Made by a program: the position numbers and the translations under genes. Below the pieces are notes generated by a model. That model was not told the DNA's origin. It worked only from the letters and a program-made list of their open reading frames with translations, and searched no databases. Source: Chrysophaeum taylorii (lineage: Eukaryota; Sar; Pelagophyceae; Pelagomonadales; Pelagomonadaceae). Taken from it: a stretch of 64,000 nucleotides of DNA. The stretch spans positions 62,001 through 126,000 of the forward strand of contig JAQMWT010000373.1 of NCBI GenBank assembly GCA_029834535.1. The letters run 5' to 3'. This document shows, piece by piece, positions 51,400 through 61,027 of the stretch; position 1 is the stretch's first letter, and every line of letters begins with the position of its first letter.

Positions 51400-53635
51400 A
51401 TTATTCAAACTGCCCTTGCCAGAGGTGGGTACACGGCTACGTCGCTGTTTCTTCCGGTTTGGCAGCCTTTCCGCGGCAGCCAAGGCGTGGCCGTGGTGCT
51501 GTCTGTCCCCTGCGGCGCAACAGGCGTGGCACGCGAGCGTTAGCACCCGCGCAGCGCGAGTCATTGCGCCTCTCGACTCGATGTCCAGGACGATGACGAT
51601 CGAGACCTCGGCCTCTTCGTCATGAACGCTCCTGTCGGAACCGCGCCCGACGAGAAGTGGGACGCGTGCTTCGACGACCTTGCGCTTCGAGCGCTGACAT
51701 CCTCGCGCTGGGGATGGACGGGAACGCGGCTCTCGACGTGCGCTCCAAGTACGTCGTCGACGGCCCCTCTACAGGGGTCCTACGGGGCGCCTTACGTCAA
51801 CGACGCCGACCGCCGTCTCTAAACGGTCCTGTGTCGCAACACGGCGTCTGGCGTCGGCACGTTCTTCCGCGAGCGCGCCTAAGCGTCGCGGCTGCACCCG
51901 CGCTCCTGGAAGACGTACGATCACATGATCTCACGGCGGCGCGACGTGCACCGGCTCGCAGATGTGGGTTTGACCTCCAGTGGACTCGGACCACCGCGGC
52001 GCACTTCAAGCAGCAGCTCTACGCTCGCGACAAGCTCGCTACGACCCCACCGCGATCAACGACGACGTTGACCAGTTTGGTCAGCTGAACTGCACCGCGC
52101 CCGGCGAATCGGGCCTGCGCGCGGAGGTCTGGAAGGCGCTCGCCACCAACGCGCGCACAGTCCCCCGCTGTTGGAGCGTGTAGTCCTCGAGTTCTGAGAG
52201 TCAACCGAAGTCCAACCGGCCGAGCAGGACGTTTGCTCTCCCCAACAAGAGGGACCTCTCCATGCCGGGCGACAACCGCGGGATCATGATGCTCGAGGTC
52301 GCGCAGAAGATCGTTTCGAACATCGTCCGTGCGCGACTCAACGTCATCTGCGAGGCCTTGGAGTCCCAACGAGGAGGATTCCGACCCGAGCAGCGACCCG
52401 AGCAGCGCGGTACGTCCGAGTCCACCTTCTCGCTCAAGCTGGCGCTGAAGAAACGACGTGAACACGGTAAGGACTCGTGGGTACTGTGCATCGATTTCGT
52501 TAAGGCGTTCGACCGCGTCCCGAAAGAGCTTCTCTGGGAGGTGCTCCTGAAGTTCGGCGTCCCGCCGCCGAAGCGAAGTCATCAAGGGTCTCCACCGAAT
52601 CCACTTCTCGGTCAGCGGTGTGGTCGCCTCGGTTGACTCGATCATCGGCGTCAAGCAGGGTGACGTCCTCGGCCCCGTCCTGTTCGTGCTCTTCATGGCG
52701 GCACTGACGACGTCATGTTGGGCGACGCCACGGCCGCGGCCCCCCCGCGCGTCTACCGTACGCGGGAGGACTTTTCAGATAACGAACCGGAGTTGGTCAG
52801 CTCGCGGCGACGAGTTTTCCTTCGATGAATCGGCGTACGACGTCGCCTTTCTCTTCTGGGACCGCCACATCGCCGCCAGCGAGACATCGAACACTGCGAC
52901 GACGCCTGGGGCATGGAGGTGCATTGCGGCAATCGACGCGCGAAGGCGGCGCACAAAACGGAGATGCTGTTCTCCCGGCACATCTGTACGGCGACCCGAA
53001 GTCGGTTCGGTCGTTCGACGACACGGACCTCTCGGACATCGAGCTCGGGCGCGGCCGCTTCATATCGGTCGTCAACCAGTTCAAGTAGCTCGGCTCGGTC
53101 GTCTCGCGCGACTTGACTGCCGCGACGACTCAGACGTCGACGCGCGGATCAAGAAGGCGTTTTTCTCGGGCCTTCGGTGCCTCGCGGGACTGCATCTTCG
53201 CCTCGAAGTCCGTCTCTGCTCGCGCCAAGCGCCTCGTCTCGCTCGTCCTGGCCATTCTCCTTCGCGATGCGGAATCGTGGTGCCTCGCCGAGGTCCTGTT
53301 CCGCCGGCTGCGGTGGTTCCGCGCGCAGTCAGTCGCCCGCGTCGTGCGTCGCGTGACCCAGAAGCACACCTGGCTGCACCACATCTCGACGGAGACCCTG
53401 CTGTGGCACCTCGGCCTCGAGTCCAGCGGAGTCTGTCGGCCGCCGACTCCATCGCAAGATGCTCTCGTCTTGTTGGGTCCGCTCCAAGCGCCCACCGGGG
53501 GCTCCGCAGGTGACGTACGTACGGGAGGACGCTCGCCAAGGCACTCCGGAAATGCGACATTCCCTTCAACTCGAGGCACGACCAAGACCGCAGTGGCGGT
53601 CCGCCTTTTCCTCATCCCTCTAGTGTGGTGTGATG
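51400..53635 (+). pseudogene. degenerate non-LTR retrotransposon (LINE)
   Basis: Scattered frames encode parts of a LINE polyprotein. The reverse-transcriptase start at about 52262-52610 has NRGIMMLEVAQKIVSNI, GGFRPEQ and the catalytic first-aspartate box CIDFVKAFDRVP. The block SIIGVKQGDVLGPVLF lies at about 52638-52690. The YADD box region (about 52800-52850) is degenerate, with no clear ADD. A later WGMEVHCG/KTEMLF segment follows, and the C-terminal part (about 53130-53600) holds KHTWLHHISTE and the RILHYG-like ILLRDAESWCL. At least five frame changes are present. The endonuclease end is probably represented by 51620-52150. Family within LINEs not resolved; RTE- or CR1-like is possible. 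Confidence 0.78.
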
Positions 53636-53677
53636 CTGGACCAGAAGCTATCTATCCCCTTACCCTTTGTGATAATA

Positions 53678-54403
53678 ATGCGACGCGCGAGGCCACAGCT
53701 AAACCAGCAGCACCTTGACCGCGATGATGAGAAGAAGCGCCGCGACGCCTCGTGGTGGTACCCGCTCGGCGTTTTGTGTGTGGTCCTGTGTGTCTGGACC
53801 TTGTGGAAGGCGCCACCCAAACCGACGACGACGACGACGGTCGAGGAGGAGAAAGTACTCGTGGACTCGAATCGCGTCCGTTGCGAGACGACTAAAGGGG
53901 CGATCGTGATCGCCGTCCGCAGGGACTGGGCCCCCCTCGGCGCCGCGCGGTTCCTCGAGATGGTCGAGTTGGGCTTTTTTGACCGCGTTGCGCTCTTCCG
54001 CGCCGTCGAGAACTTTTTGTGCCAGACGGGCGTTGGCGAGAAGAGGTTTCCCCCTATTCCCGACGACCCCCACCTCCCCGGCGTCATGAAGAGGGGGTAC
54101 CTGAGCTTCGCAGGGAGCGGCCCCAACTCGAGAACAACTGAATTCTTCTTTACGTACCAGGATAGCTCGCACCTCGGGAAAGCATCTTGGGAGGTCCCGT
54201 TCGCCCACTTGCTCGGCGAAGACTCCTACGCCACGATGGACAGGTGGTACACGGGCTACGGCGATCTCAAGGCCTTTGGGGGACACGCCCCAGATCAAGC
54301 CAGGATTCGCCGCGACGGCCGCGCCTACCTCGACGCCGAGTTCCCCCTCCTCGACTACATCGACAACTGCCACCTCCTCTCTTCCCTCGACTTGGAGTGG
54401 TAA
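53678..54403 (+). CDS. membrane-anchored cyclophilin-type peptidyl-prolyl isomerase
   Basis: About 241 residues from ATG 53678. The upstream in-frame ATGs lie in the LINE tail, so I prefer this one. A basic cytosolic N-terminus and one transmembrane helix (WWYPLGVLCVVLCVWTLW) precede a divergent cyclophilin domain: RVRCETTKGAIVIAVR, LGAARFLEMVELGFFD, FRAVENFLCQTGV (the F-R-x-Q active-site strand) and GYLSFAG. The catalytic arginine of the FHR motif appears as FRAV. Type II topology suggests the ER/Golgi lumen. Related single-pass cyclophilin-like proteins occur in algae and protists. Activity is uncertain because several canonical residues differ. Confidence 0.76.
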   Translation: MRRARPQLNQQHLDRDDEKKRRDASWWYPLGVLCVVLCVWTLWKAPPKPTTTTTVEEEKVLVDSNRVRCETTKGAIVIAVRRDWAPLGAARFLEMVELGFFDRVALFRAVENFLCQTGVGEKRFPPIPDDPHLPGVMKRGYLSFAGSGPNSRTTEFFFTYQDSSHLGKASWEVPFAHLLGEDSYATMDRWYTGYGDLKAFGGHAPDQARIRRDGRAYLDAEFPLLDYIDNCHLLSSLDLEW

Positions 54404-54580
54404 AATTCATTATACGTCGGTCCTTTTTTAAATAATAATAATAATAATAATGCCGCTCTCCACCGATGGGGGGGAATTTCGGTGGCGGCGGCGGTGGCGG
54501 CGTTTTATTAAATGCACCACCTTCGAAAAAGAAAAAGAAGAAGCCCCGTCGATGATGACAAGTTTAGTAGAGCAATGAAA

Positions 54581-56902
54581 TTAAAAGCCGGCCCACAGGC
54601 TGGGGTCGTCCTTGTAATACGGGTCGATGGCGTCTTTTTTGTTGTCGTAAACACCAGCGTGATTGGAGGTGTCCGATTTGATTTGAGGGAGCCACGGAGC
54701 TTGGACGCGGCGGGCCTCGAGGAGGCCCTTGCCGCCGTTATTGTCGTGGTCGTCGAGGAGCGTGGAGAACCAGGGATGGCGAGCCACAGGGTTCTGCGGG
54801 TTGGTCCCGAGGCGGGAGACCGGGGAGCGGTCGAGGAGGCGGGTGCAGAGGTCTTGGACCGTCGGGGGGAATATTTTTTGGGGAAAAGAGGCGCGCTTGG
54901 AGACGATGTTCCTGCAGACCTGGTCCACGTCGTCCTCCTGTTGAGCAGGGGGAGCAAAGGGGGAGAAGCCCGCGAGCATTTCGTAGACCAAGACCCCAAA
55001 GGCCCACCAGTCCACAGACTTGTTGTGACCCCTCCCAAGAATGATCTCGGGAGCGAGGTATTCGGGGGTCCCGCAGAGCGTGTACGTCGCTCGAGTGACG
55101 CGCTTCGCGAAACCAAAGTCGGCAATTTTCGGGTACCCCGCGGCATCGACGAGGATATTTTCTGGCTTGAGATCTCTGTACGCAACGTGCTTGTCGTGGA
55201 TAAAGTCGAGAGCTAGGCAGACCACGGCAGCGTAGAATCTCGCCGACATCTCCGGAACGCCGTCCCTTTTTTGGCCGTGTATGACCGAAAACAACTCACC
55301 ACCCTCCACGAATTCGAGCAGGAGGTAGAGGTGGTCGCGGTCCTGATAGGTCTCGACGAGGTCGACGACGAAGGCGTGGCGGCACAGGACCATCGTCTCC
55401 TTCTCGGCCAGGACGTTGCGGACCTGGTTTGCTCGAACTATTTCTGCCTTGTACATCGTCTTGAGCGCGTAGAGAGTCTCGCGATTATTGTTTGACACGA
55501 GCGACACGCGTCCGTAAGTTCCCGCGCCGAGCCACAACTCGTGCTCGAGCTCGTCGAACGGCACGCGACGACGACGACGACGGAGACCACCACCACCACC
55601 ATCATCGTCGTCGTCGTCGCGAGCGACGACGACTCTGTCTATTTCTTGGGATTGGAAGTGCGTCCTCGAGAGGACGAAGCAGTCGCAGTCGGTCTGGCTC
55701 ACGACCGAGGCCGCGCGGCGCTCGTCCTCTCGGATCAACGCCTTTTCCCCAAAATAGTCCCCGGCTTCCAGAACGTCCACGATAGTTGTTGTTGTTGTTG
55801 TTGTCCCTCCGGCGGACGACGAAGAAGAAGACTTCTCCACTCTCGCCGTTCCGGTTTTGAGAATGAAAAACTCGTCGCCCCGGTCGCCTTGGCGCACGAT
55901 CGTCTCGTTCGATTTGTAGGAACGCTCCGCAAACAAGCTCGCGGTCTTTTTGCGTTCGGTTTCCGACAGTTTTCCGAAGATTTCGAGCGAATTCAAAACT
56001 CTCATCGAGAGGTTGTGGTCGAGCAGACTCCTGAGATTCCCGAGACATCGTTGGAAGGCCTCCCTGTCCAACGCCAGCAACGTCACGTCGGTTTGGGCCG
56101 TCACGTTCGCGAACCGCAGCTGGTCGGTCAGCAACGCCCTTTCCCCAAAGTACTCGCCAGATCCCAGCTCGAGGTCTTGGAATTGAAGCGACTGGCCGAT
56201 ATCCGTGCAGACGACCTTTCCCTCCAGAATCATGTAAAACGCGTTGCCCGTTTCGTTTTTGGTGATGATCCGGGTGCCAGCCGGGTACCGAAGACACCGC
56301 ACGGCGTCGGCGACGGCGTCTAGCTGCTCCTCGGTCAGTCCCTCCAGCAACTCCACCTTGCCCAGACTGTCGAGGACTCGTTCCTTCGTTTTAGCGCGAA
56401 CGCGCGCCGTCGCGCTCCGGAAGGTGGCGCGGTCGATCGCCCACACCACCGCGTCGGTTGTCGCGACGACGCTCGCAGCGCGGGGAGCGCCGTAAACCAC
56501 CGCGAGCTCGCCAAAAGAGTCCCCGGGCCCGCAGCTCTTGACGACCTTCTCCCCGATCGCGACGTCGAAATACCCCTGCTCGACAGCGTAAAACAAATCC
56601 CCAGTAGTCCCGATGGTGATCAGTTCGGTCCCTCTCGCAACCTCCTGCCGCTGGAGACGGTCGACGATGCGATCGCACAGACCACCACCACCATCGTCGT
56701 CGTCGTCGCTCAGGAGTGACGCGAGCAACTCGTTCCTCCGCAGCGCCGCGCCCAGCGCCTCCCGCGTCTCCTTACAATATGGGGGCGTCGTCGTCTCGGG
56801 TGTTGTCGTCCAGTCGACGGCTTCCCACACGTTTTTCCGGACCCGACGCGGCGGCGGCGTCGGCGCTTCGACCTCTGCCTGCTTGGAGTGGCGACACCCC
56901 AT
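54581..56902 (-). CDS. cyclic-nucleotide-dependent protein kinase, PKG-like
   Basis: 773 residues. The N-terminus MGCRHSK has a myristoylation glycine and a palmitoylatable cysteine. Three cyclic-nucleotide-binding domains follow, with phosphate-binding cassettes FGELAVVYGAPRAASV (about 140), FGERALLTDQLRFANV (about 260) and FGEKALIREDERRAAS (about 385). The AGC kinase domain (about 440-700) has GAGTYGRVSLV, YALKTMYK, YRDLKPENILVD, DFGFAKRV and TLCGTPEYLAPEIIL, and an AGC tail to the C-terminus. The fused layout is that of cGMP-dependent kinases. Yet cassette 1 carries Arg-Ala-Ala, the pattern typical of cAMP sites, where cGMP sites usually have Arg-Thr-Ala. Ligand preference is therefore uncertain. 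It is divergently paired with the next gene across 37 bp. Confidence 0.93.
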   Translation of the reverse strand: MGCRHSKQAEVEAPTPPPRRVRKNVWEAVDWTTTPETTTPPYCKETREALGAALRRNELLASLLSDDDDDGGGGLCDRIVDRLQRQEVARGTELITIGTTGDLFYAVEQGYFDVAIGEKVVKSCGPGDSFGELAVVYGAPRAASVVATTDAVVWAIDRATFRSATARVRAKTKERVLDSLGKVELLEGLTEEQLDAVADAVRCLRYPAGTRIITKNETGNAFYMILEGKVVCTDIGQSLQFQDLELGSGEYFGERALLTDQLRFANVTAQTDVTLLALDREAFQRCLGNLRSLLDHNLSMRVLNSLEIFGKLSETERKKTASLFAERSYKSNETIVRQGDRGDEFFILKTGTARVEKSSSSSSAGGTTTTTTTIVDVLEAGDYFGEKALIREDERRAASVVSQTDCDCFVLSRTHFQSQEIDRVVVARDDDDDDGGGGGLRRRRRRVPFDELEHELWLGAGTYGRVSLVSNNNRETLYALKTMYKAEIVRANQVRNVLAEKETMVLCRHAFVVDLVETYQDRDHLYLLLEFVEGGELFSVIHGQKRDGVPEMSARFYAAVVCLALDFIHDKHVAYRDLKPENILVDAAGYPKIADFGFAKRVTRATYTLCGTPEYLAPEIILGRGHNKSVDWWAFGVLVYEMLAGFSPFAPPAQQEDDVDQVCRNIVSKRASFPQKIFPPTVQDLCTRLLDRSPVSRLGTNPQNPVARHPWFSTLLDDHDNNGGKGLLEARRVQAPWLPQIKSDTSNHAGVYDNKKDAIDPYYKDDPSLWAGF

Positions 56903-56939
56903 AAATGAATAATTTTGCTAGATATATATATCCTATACG
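56903..56939. promoter_or_regulatory. 37-bp divergent promoter
   Basis: Only 37 bp separate the kinase start codon and the start of the two-exon gene. The stretch is AT-rich and holds a TATATATAT core (about 56920-56929), which could serve as a TATA-like element in one or both directions. No telobox-like motif is present here. Confidence 0.45.
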
Positions 56940-57868
56940 ATGATGACGACGACGACGAAGGGCCGAAAGGAGGTGGAACACTCCACCATCGGTGGCGGCG
57001 GCGGCGCCCCAGTCCGGCAGCGGAGCCGCAATGTCAGCCTCGAAATTCGACGACGCAGCTCAGCCTTCAGGGTAGGTCGTCGTGAAACCACCACCACCGA
57101 CAAATCACTCCTCTTTCTTTCTTTCTTTCTTTCCAGGCGACGCTGGACGTTTTGGGGCTGCCATCGCTGCGAGAGCCCGAAGAAACACCCGAAAGACGCC
57201 GCCGCCGCGGGCGCTCGTCGACGCTTTTCGAGGACGATGACGACAAGAATCTTAAAATCGCGACCTTTCAAAACAAGAAGTGCGCTCTCGAAGACAAGCT
57301 CAAGCTGGCGGAGGACTCTTATCGAGACTACGAGTCGCTTCTCGAATTTTACCACAAGAAGAACCAAATGGCCAACGTTCACCACCGCAAAACCCTCCTC
57401 CAGAAGATGCTGCTCCAGTGGTACGAGTTCACGATGGATCAACTCAACGAGGACCACTTTTTCGAGGTCGAGGTCATCGGCAAGGACCGCGGAACTTTTG
57501 CCGAATCTCTGAGATCTTCCAATTTAGAATTGAGCTGCATCTTCGACCACTGGCGCTATCTGGTCCAGCTCAGAAGGAGGACCGCCTTCCTGCCCTCCAT
57601 CAACGACAACCTCCCCTCCAACGCGGTGCCACCGCCCGCTGCGAAGGAGCTCGGTCGTCGCCGTCGTCGTCGTCGTCGCAATAAGAGAAGAAGACCGCCA
57701 CACCCCAAGAAGGGGAATAAGATGAACAACAACAAAAAGGATGGAGCTTCCCCGAGACTGCCGGAGGTCGTCCTAAATCCCAAGAAGAAGAAGAAGAAGA
57801 GTCAGCAGCAGCAGGTCTTCACGACCTTTGGCTCGAGCGCGCGGTCCTCGCTCTTCCCATCATCCTAA
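56940..57868 (+). CDS. two-exon gene for a coiled-coil protein of unknown function
   Basis: Exon 1 (56940-57071, 44 codons) and exon 2 (57137-57868, 243 codons plus stop) join in phase 0 to give about 287 residues. The splice removes a 65-bp intron (57072-57136). Exon 1 is Thr-, Gly- and Arg-rich. The exon 2 core (about residues 75-170) is a charged helical region: a coiled coil, then HHRKTLLQKMLLQWYEF and FEVEVIGKDRGTFAESLR. The tail is a basic, repeat-encoded Arg/Lys/Asn-rich stretch. No family recognised. The two ATGs at 56940/56943 are alternative starts. Without splicing, the frame of exon 1 would read into an unrelated low-complexity product. Confidence 0.7.
57072..57136 (+). other. spliceosomal intron, 65 bp, GT-AG
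   Basis: The donor is GTAGGT after CAG-G. The acceptor is a long CTTT-repeat pyrimidine tract ending TTTCCAG. Length 65 is not a multiple of three, and only the spliced reading gives a sensible join (AFR to ATLDVLGLP). It is the only confident intron in the window. Confidence 0.75.
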
Positions 57869-58310
57869 ACCCCGTCTATTGAGACCCATCGTCGTCGTCG
57901 TCGTCGTCGTCGTCGCAAGTAAAAATCAGATATATGAGCTGCGTCAAGACAAGACGATTTTTTTTGGTGTGAGGTGCAGTCAGCCCTTCCTCCTCGGGAG
58001 GTCGGTCGGGAGGGAGAAAAGTTGTTTGCATTTTTATTGTTCTTTTGTCACCCTGGATCCATCCATATGCGATCGATCGTGTGGATGAGCTCCAATTAAT
58101 TAATTAATTAATTCGGCGTTGTTGTTGCAGTTCTTGTGGTGGCAACCCCGCCCTAGTGAGGTGACGACACGAGCACGCTGCTGGTGGTATATTATGGTCT
58201 CGGAAGAGAGATCATCATCTCCAACACAGCAGTAGTAAACTAGATACTTTTTTGCGCTTATTTATATTAGGGAGCCATGACGTCACGAGAAGGGGTGTCA
58301 GCACACCGCG
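57869..58310. promoter_or_regulatory. VPS4 upstream region with TTAA repeat and CRE palindrome
   Basis: 442 bp without a gene. TCG-type units lie near 57890-57912 and TTAA units at about 58092-58113. A perfect TGACGTCA lies at 58278-58285, 26 bp before the VPS4 start, the second such site next to a gene start in this window. Confidence 0.45.
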
Positions 58311-59666
58311 ATGCAGACAAATTTTATCAAACAGGGCGTGGAGATCGTCAGCGAAGCGATCGCCGCCGACAACGCAGAGGAGTACGAAAAGGCCCTCGGG
58401 CTGTACAAGCGTGCCCTCGAGGTGTTCATGACGGGGGTTAAGTACGAGAAGAACCCTTCCGCCCGGGACACGATATTGACGCGCGTCGAGGGGTACATGA
58501 AGCGCGCCGAGCAGCTGAAGGGGGTGATCGAGGAGCGCGAGAGCGCGCGACCCACGGGGGCCGGGGGCACGGCGACGAAGGACCGCGACAAGGACAAGGA
58601 GGACGACGAAACTTCGAGGCTGAAAGGGCAACTCTCCGGCGCTATCGTGACCGAGAAGCCGAACGTGAAGTGGTCCGACGTCGCTGGTCTGGATGGCGCC
58701 AAGGCCGCCCTCAAGGAGACCGTGATTCTCCCCCAAAGGTTCCCCCAGTTGTTTGTGGGAAAGCGCAAGCCCTGGCGCGGAATTTTGCTGTACGGACCGC
58801 CCGGAACGGGCAAGTCGTACCTCGCCAAGGCGGTCGCGACCGAGGCCGACGCGCAATTCTTCGCCGTGTCGTCGTCGGACCTCGTCTCCAAGTGGCAGGG
58901 CGAGTCGGAGCGTCTCGTGAAGAATCTGTTTTCGATGGCGCGCTCGGCAGATCACGCGATCATTTTTATCGACGAGATCGACAGCATGTGCGGAACGCGC
59001 TCGGAGGGCGAGAACGACGCGACGCGGCGCATCAAGACCGAGTTTTTGGTCCAGATGCAAGGGGTGTCGAACGCCAAGGACGGCCTCCTCGTGTTAGGAG
59101 CCACCAACGTTCCCTGGGAGCTCGACCCCGCGATCAGGCGTCGATTCGAGAAGCGCATATACATACCTCTCCCCGACGTCGTCGCCAGGACGCGTATGAT
59201 CGAGCTCCACCTCGGCGACACGCCCCACACCTTAACGCGATCCGATTTCCAGGAACTCGGCAAACTCACCGACGGCTTCTCTGGGTCCGACCTCTCCGTC
59301 GTCGTCAGGGAAGCTCTGATGGAGCCCCTGCGCGCCTGCCAGGAAGCCCAGCAGTTCAAACCCTGCGGCAAAAACGACGACGGCGACGACTTCCTCGTGC
59401 CATGCATCAAGTATCCCAACTGCGCCTACTGCCCCATGAAGCTATCCACGATGGACCCCCTCAAACCGAATGCACCCCCCCCAAAATGTGCCTCCTGCGG
59501 GGCCCTTCGACTCTCCCTCTACGACGTCCCCACCGACCAGCTAAAAGTTCCCGAGGTCTCCTTCGCCGACTTCCAGCACATCCTCACGCGCTCGCGCAAG
59601 TCGGTCGCCCCAGACGAGCTCGACCGCTTCGTCGACTGGACCGCGAACTTTGGCGTCGAAGGCTGA
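58311..59666 (+). CDS. VPS4: VPS4 AAA ATPase with cysteine-rich insertion
   Basis: 451 residues. An N-terminal MIT domain (about 3-75, YEKALGLYKRALEVFMTG) binds ESCRT-III tails. The AAA cassette has WSDVAGLDGAKAALKE, Walker A YGPPGTGKSYLAKAV (about 160), Walker B IIFIDEID (about 218), an arginine-finger region AIRRRFEKRIYIPLP and the Vps4-type beta domain and C-terminal helix (FADFQHILTRSRKSV, then FGVEG at the end). It disassembles ESCRT-III in multivesicular body formation and membrane scission. Unusually, in the beta domain (about 350-395) the sequence holds CIKYPNCAYCPMK and later CASCGALRL, two close Cys-x2-Cys pairs in a segment that lacks them in yeast and human VPS4. A zinc-binding insertion is inferred. 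Confidence 0.94.
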   Translation: MQTNFIKQGVEIVSEAIAADNAEEYEKALGLYKRALEVFMTGVKYEKNPSARDTILTRVEGYMKRAEQLKGVIEERESARPTGAGGTATKDRDKDKEDDETSRLKGQLSGAIVTEKPNVKWSDVAGLDGAKAALKETVILPQRFPQLFVGKRKPWRGILLYGPPGTGKSYLAKAVATEADAQFFAVSSSDLVSKWQGESERLVKNLFSMARSADHAIIFIDEIDSMCGTRSEGENDATRRIKTEFLVQMQGVSNAKDGLLVLGATNVPWELDPAIRRRFEKRIYIPLPDVVARTRMIELHLGDTPHTLTRSDFQELGKLTDGFSGSDLSVVVREALMEPLRACQEAQQFKPCGKNDDGDDFLVPCIKYPNCAYCPMKLSTMDPLKPNAPPPKCASCGALRLSLYDVPTDQLKVPEVSFADFQHILTRSRKSVAPDELDRFVDWTANFGVEG

Positions 59667-59793
59667 TGAACATTATCATCATTCCTAAGCAGCAGCAGTA
59701 GGAGGAGTCTCTCGATGGATGATGTTTTATCCCTTACCCTTCTTTCGAGGGAGAAAACTCACTAAAACTCACTCACTGTGTTGCCACACAAAA

Positions 59794-60720
59794 ATGGACA
59801 ACAACGACTTGTTGCTCCTTTGCCAACGCGGGCTTGTTGCACAGGTCAAACGGGCACTCGCGCGCGGCGCTGACGTGAACGTGAGGGACAGCGACGGCCG
59901 GTCGCCACTCTGGATCGCGAGCTACGACGGCCACTTAATGGTGGCTACCGTGCTGCTCTCGCACGGCGCTTGCGTGCACGTCACCACCACGGCCGACGGT
60001 ACCTCGCCGCTACATGTGGCGAGCATGCACGGCCACATCAAGATGATGCGCCTTCTGCTCGATCACGGCGCAGACGTCCACCAGGCAACGGACCTAGGCG
60101 CGTCGTCGCTCTACCTCGCGTGCTTTGAGGGTCGCCTCGACGTCGCGCGCGCTCTGATCATCGAATACGACGCTGACGTGCATCAGGCGATACACAAAGG
60201 GGCCTCCCCGCTTCTCGCGGCGAGCGTCGCCGGCCACGTCGAAATCGCTCGCGTTTTGATATTCCACGGCGCCGACGTTCATCAAGCGATGCACAACGGC
60301 GCCACGCCGCTTTGCTCGGCGAGTCGCTTCGGGCACATTGCGATGACGAGGCTTCTGCTCGACCACGGCGCCGATGTCCACCAAGCCACACATGCGGGTG
60401 TCTCGCCTCTGTTTATCGCGTGCGAGCACGGCCAGACCGAAATCGTCCGCTTGTTGCTCGAAGAGTGCGGCGCCGACGTGCATCAAGCCCGTCTCGACGG
60501 CACCTTGCCGCTTGATGCGGCGCGCGCTCGGGGCCACCAAGCCATCGTACACCTCTTGCTCAACCATCTTCCCGTCTCGCCTCTTTTGGGGAGCCTGGAT
60601 GCGTACGACGACGAACTCGCGGGAGGAGTGATCAGGAGCCGAAACGAATGGCGAACATCAAGGACCTGTAGGGGCTGCGGGCGTCGCAGGGTGGGTCGAG
60701 CCTTCGTGAGCTCCGGTTGA
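59794..60720 (+). CDS. ankyrin-repeat protein
   Basis: 308 residues from ATG 59794 (upstream frame extension is not conserved-looking). About eight ankyrin repeats of 33-34 residues cover nearly the whole protein, with units such as GASPLLAASVAGHVEIARVL, each followed by FHGADVHQA-type turns. The recurring HGADVHQA makes the repeats unusually uniform. The C-terminus is short and basic with CRGCGRRR. Proteins like this mediate protein contacts, and the partner is unknown. It lies 128 bp downstream of VPS4 on the same strand. Confidence 0.87.
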   Translation: MDNNDLLLLCQRGLVAQVKRALARGADVNVRDSDGRSPLWIASYDGHLMVATVLLSHGACVHVTTTADGTSPLHVASMHGHIKMMRLLLDHGADVHQATDLGASSLYLACFEGRLDVARALIIEYDADVHQAIHKGASPLLAASVAGHVEIARVLIFHGADVHQAMHNGATPLCSASRFGHIAMTRLLLDHGADVHQATHAGVSPLFIACEHGQTEIVRLLLEECGADVHQARLDGTLPLDAARARGHQAIVHLLLNHLPVSPLLGSLDAYDDELAGGVIRSRNEWRTSRTCRGCGRRRVGRAFVSSG

Positions 60721-61027
60721 GCGCGTTTTTTTTTTCATGGATTGATGCATGCCTCGCGCGCGCGACGGAAATGTATTTTTAGACCGCGCACCCTCCCTCG
60801 CTCTTGTTCACGGTTACCGTGTCCGCGAGCTTCCTTGCCACCCTCATAATCAATCGGCCTTTCTGCGAAATGCCTCTATCGGACGCCGTCATCAGTCGCA
60901 GCAGCAGCAAAGCCAATGCGCTATAGGAAAAAAAAACCTCGTTCGTCGACAGTAATAATTAATTGTTAGTGGTCAGCAAAGTCACCAAAAGCAGGGGCGC
61001 AAAAAAAATGGACTCGATCATCATATT
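60721..61027. other. intergenic, 307 bp
   Basis: AT-rich stretches flank a T run (60727-60735). It lies between the convergent ankyrin and GT41 genes. Nothing else is recognised. Confidence 0.6.
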
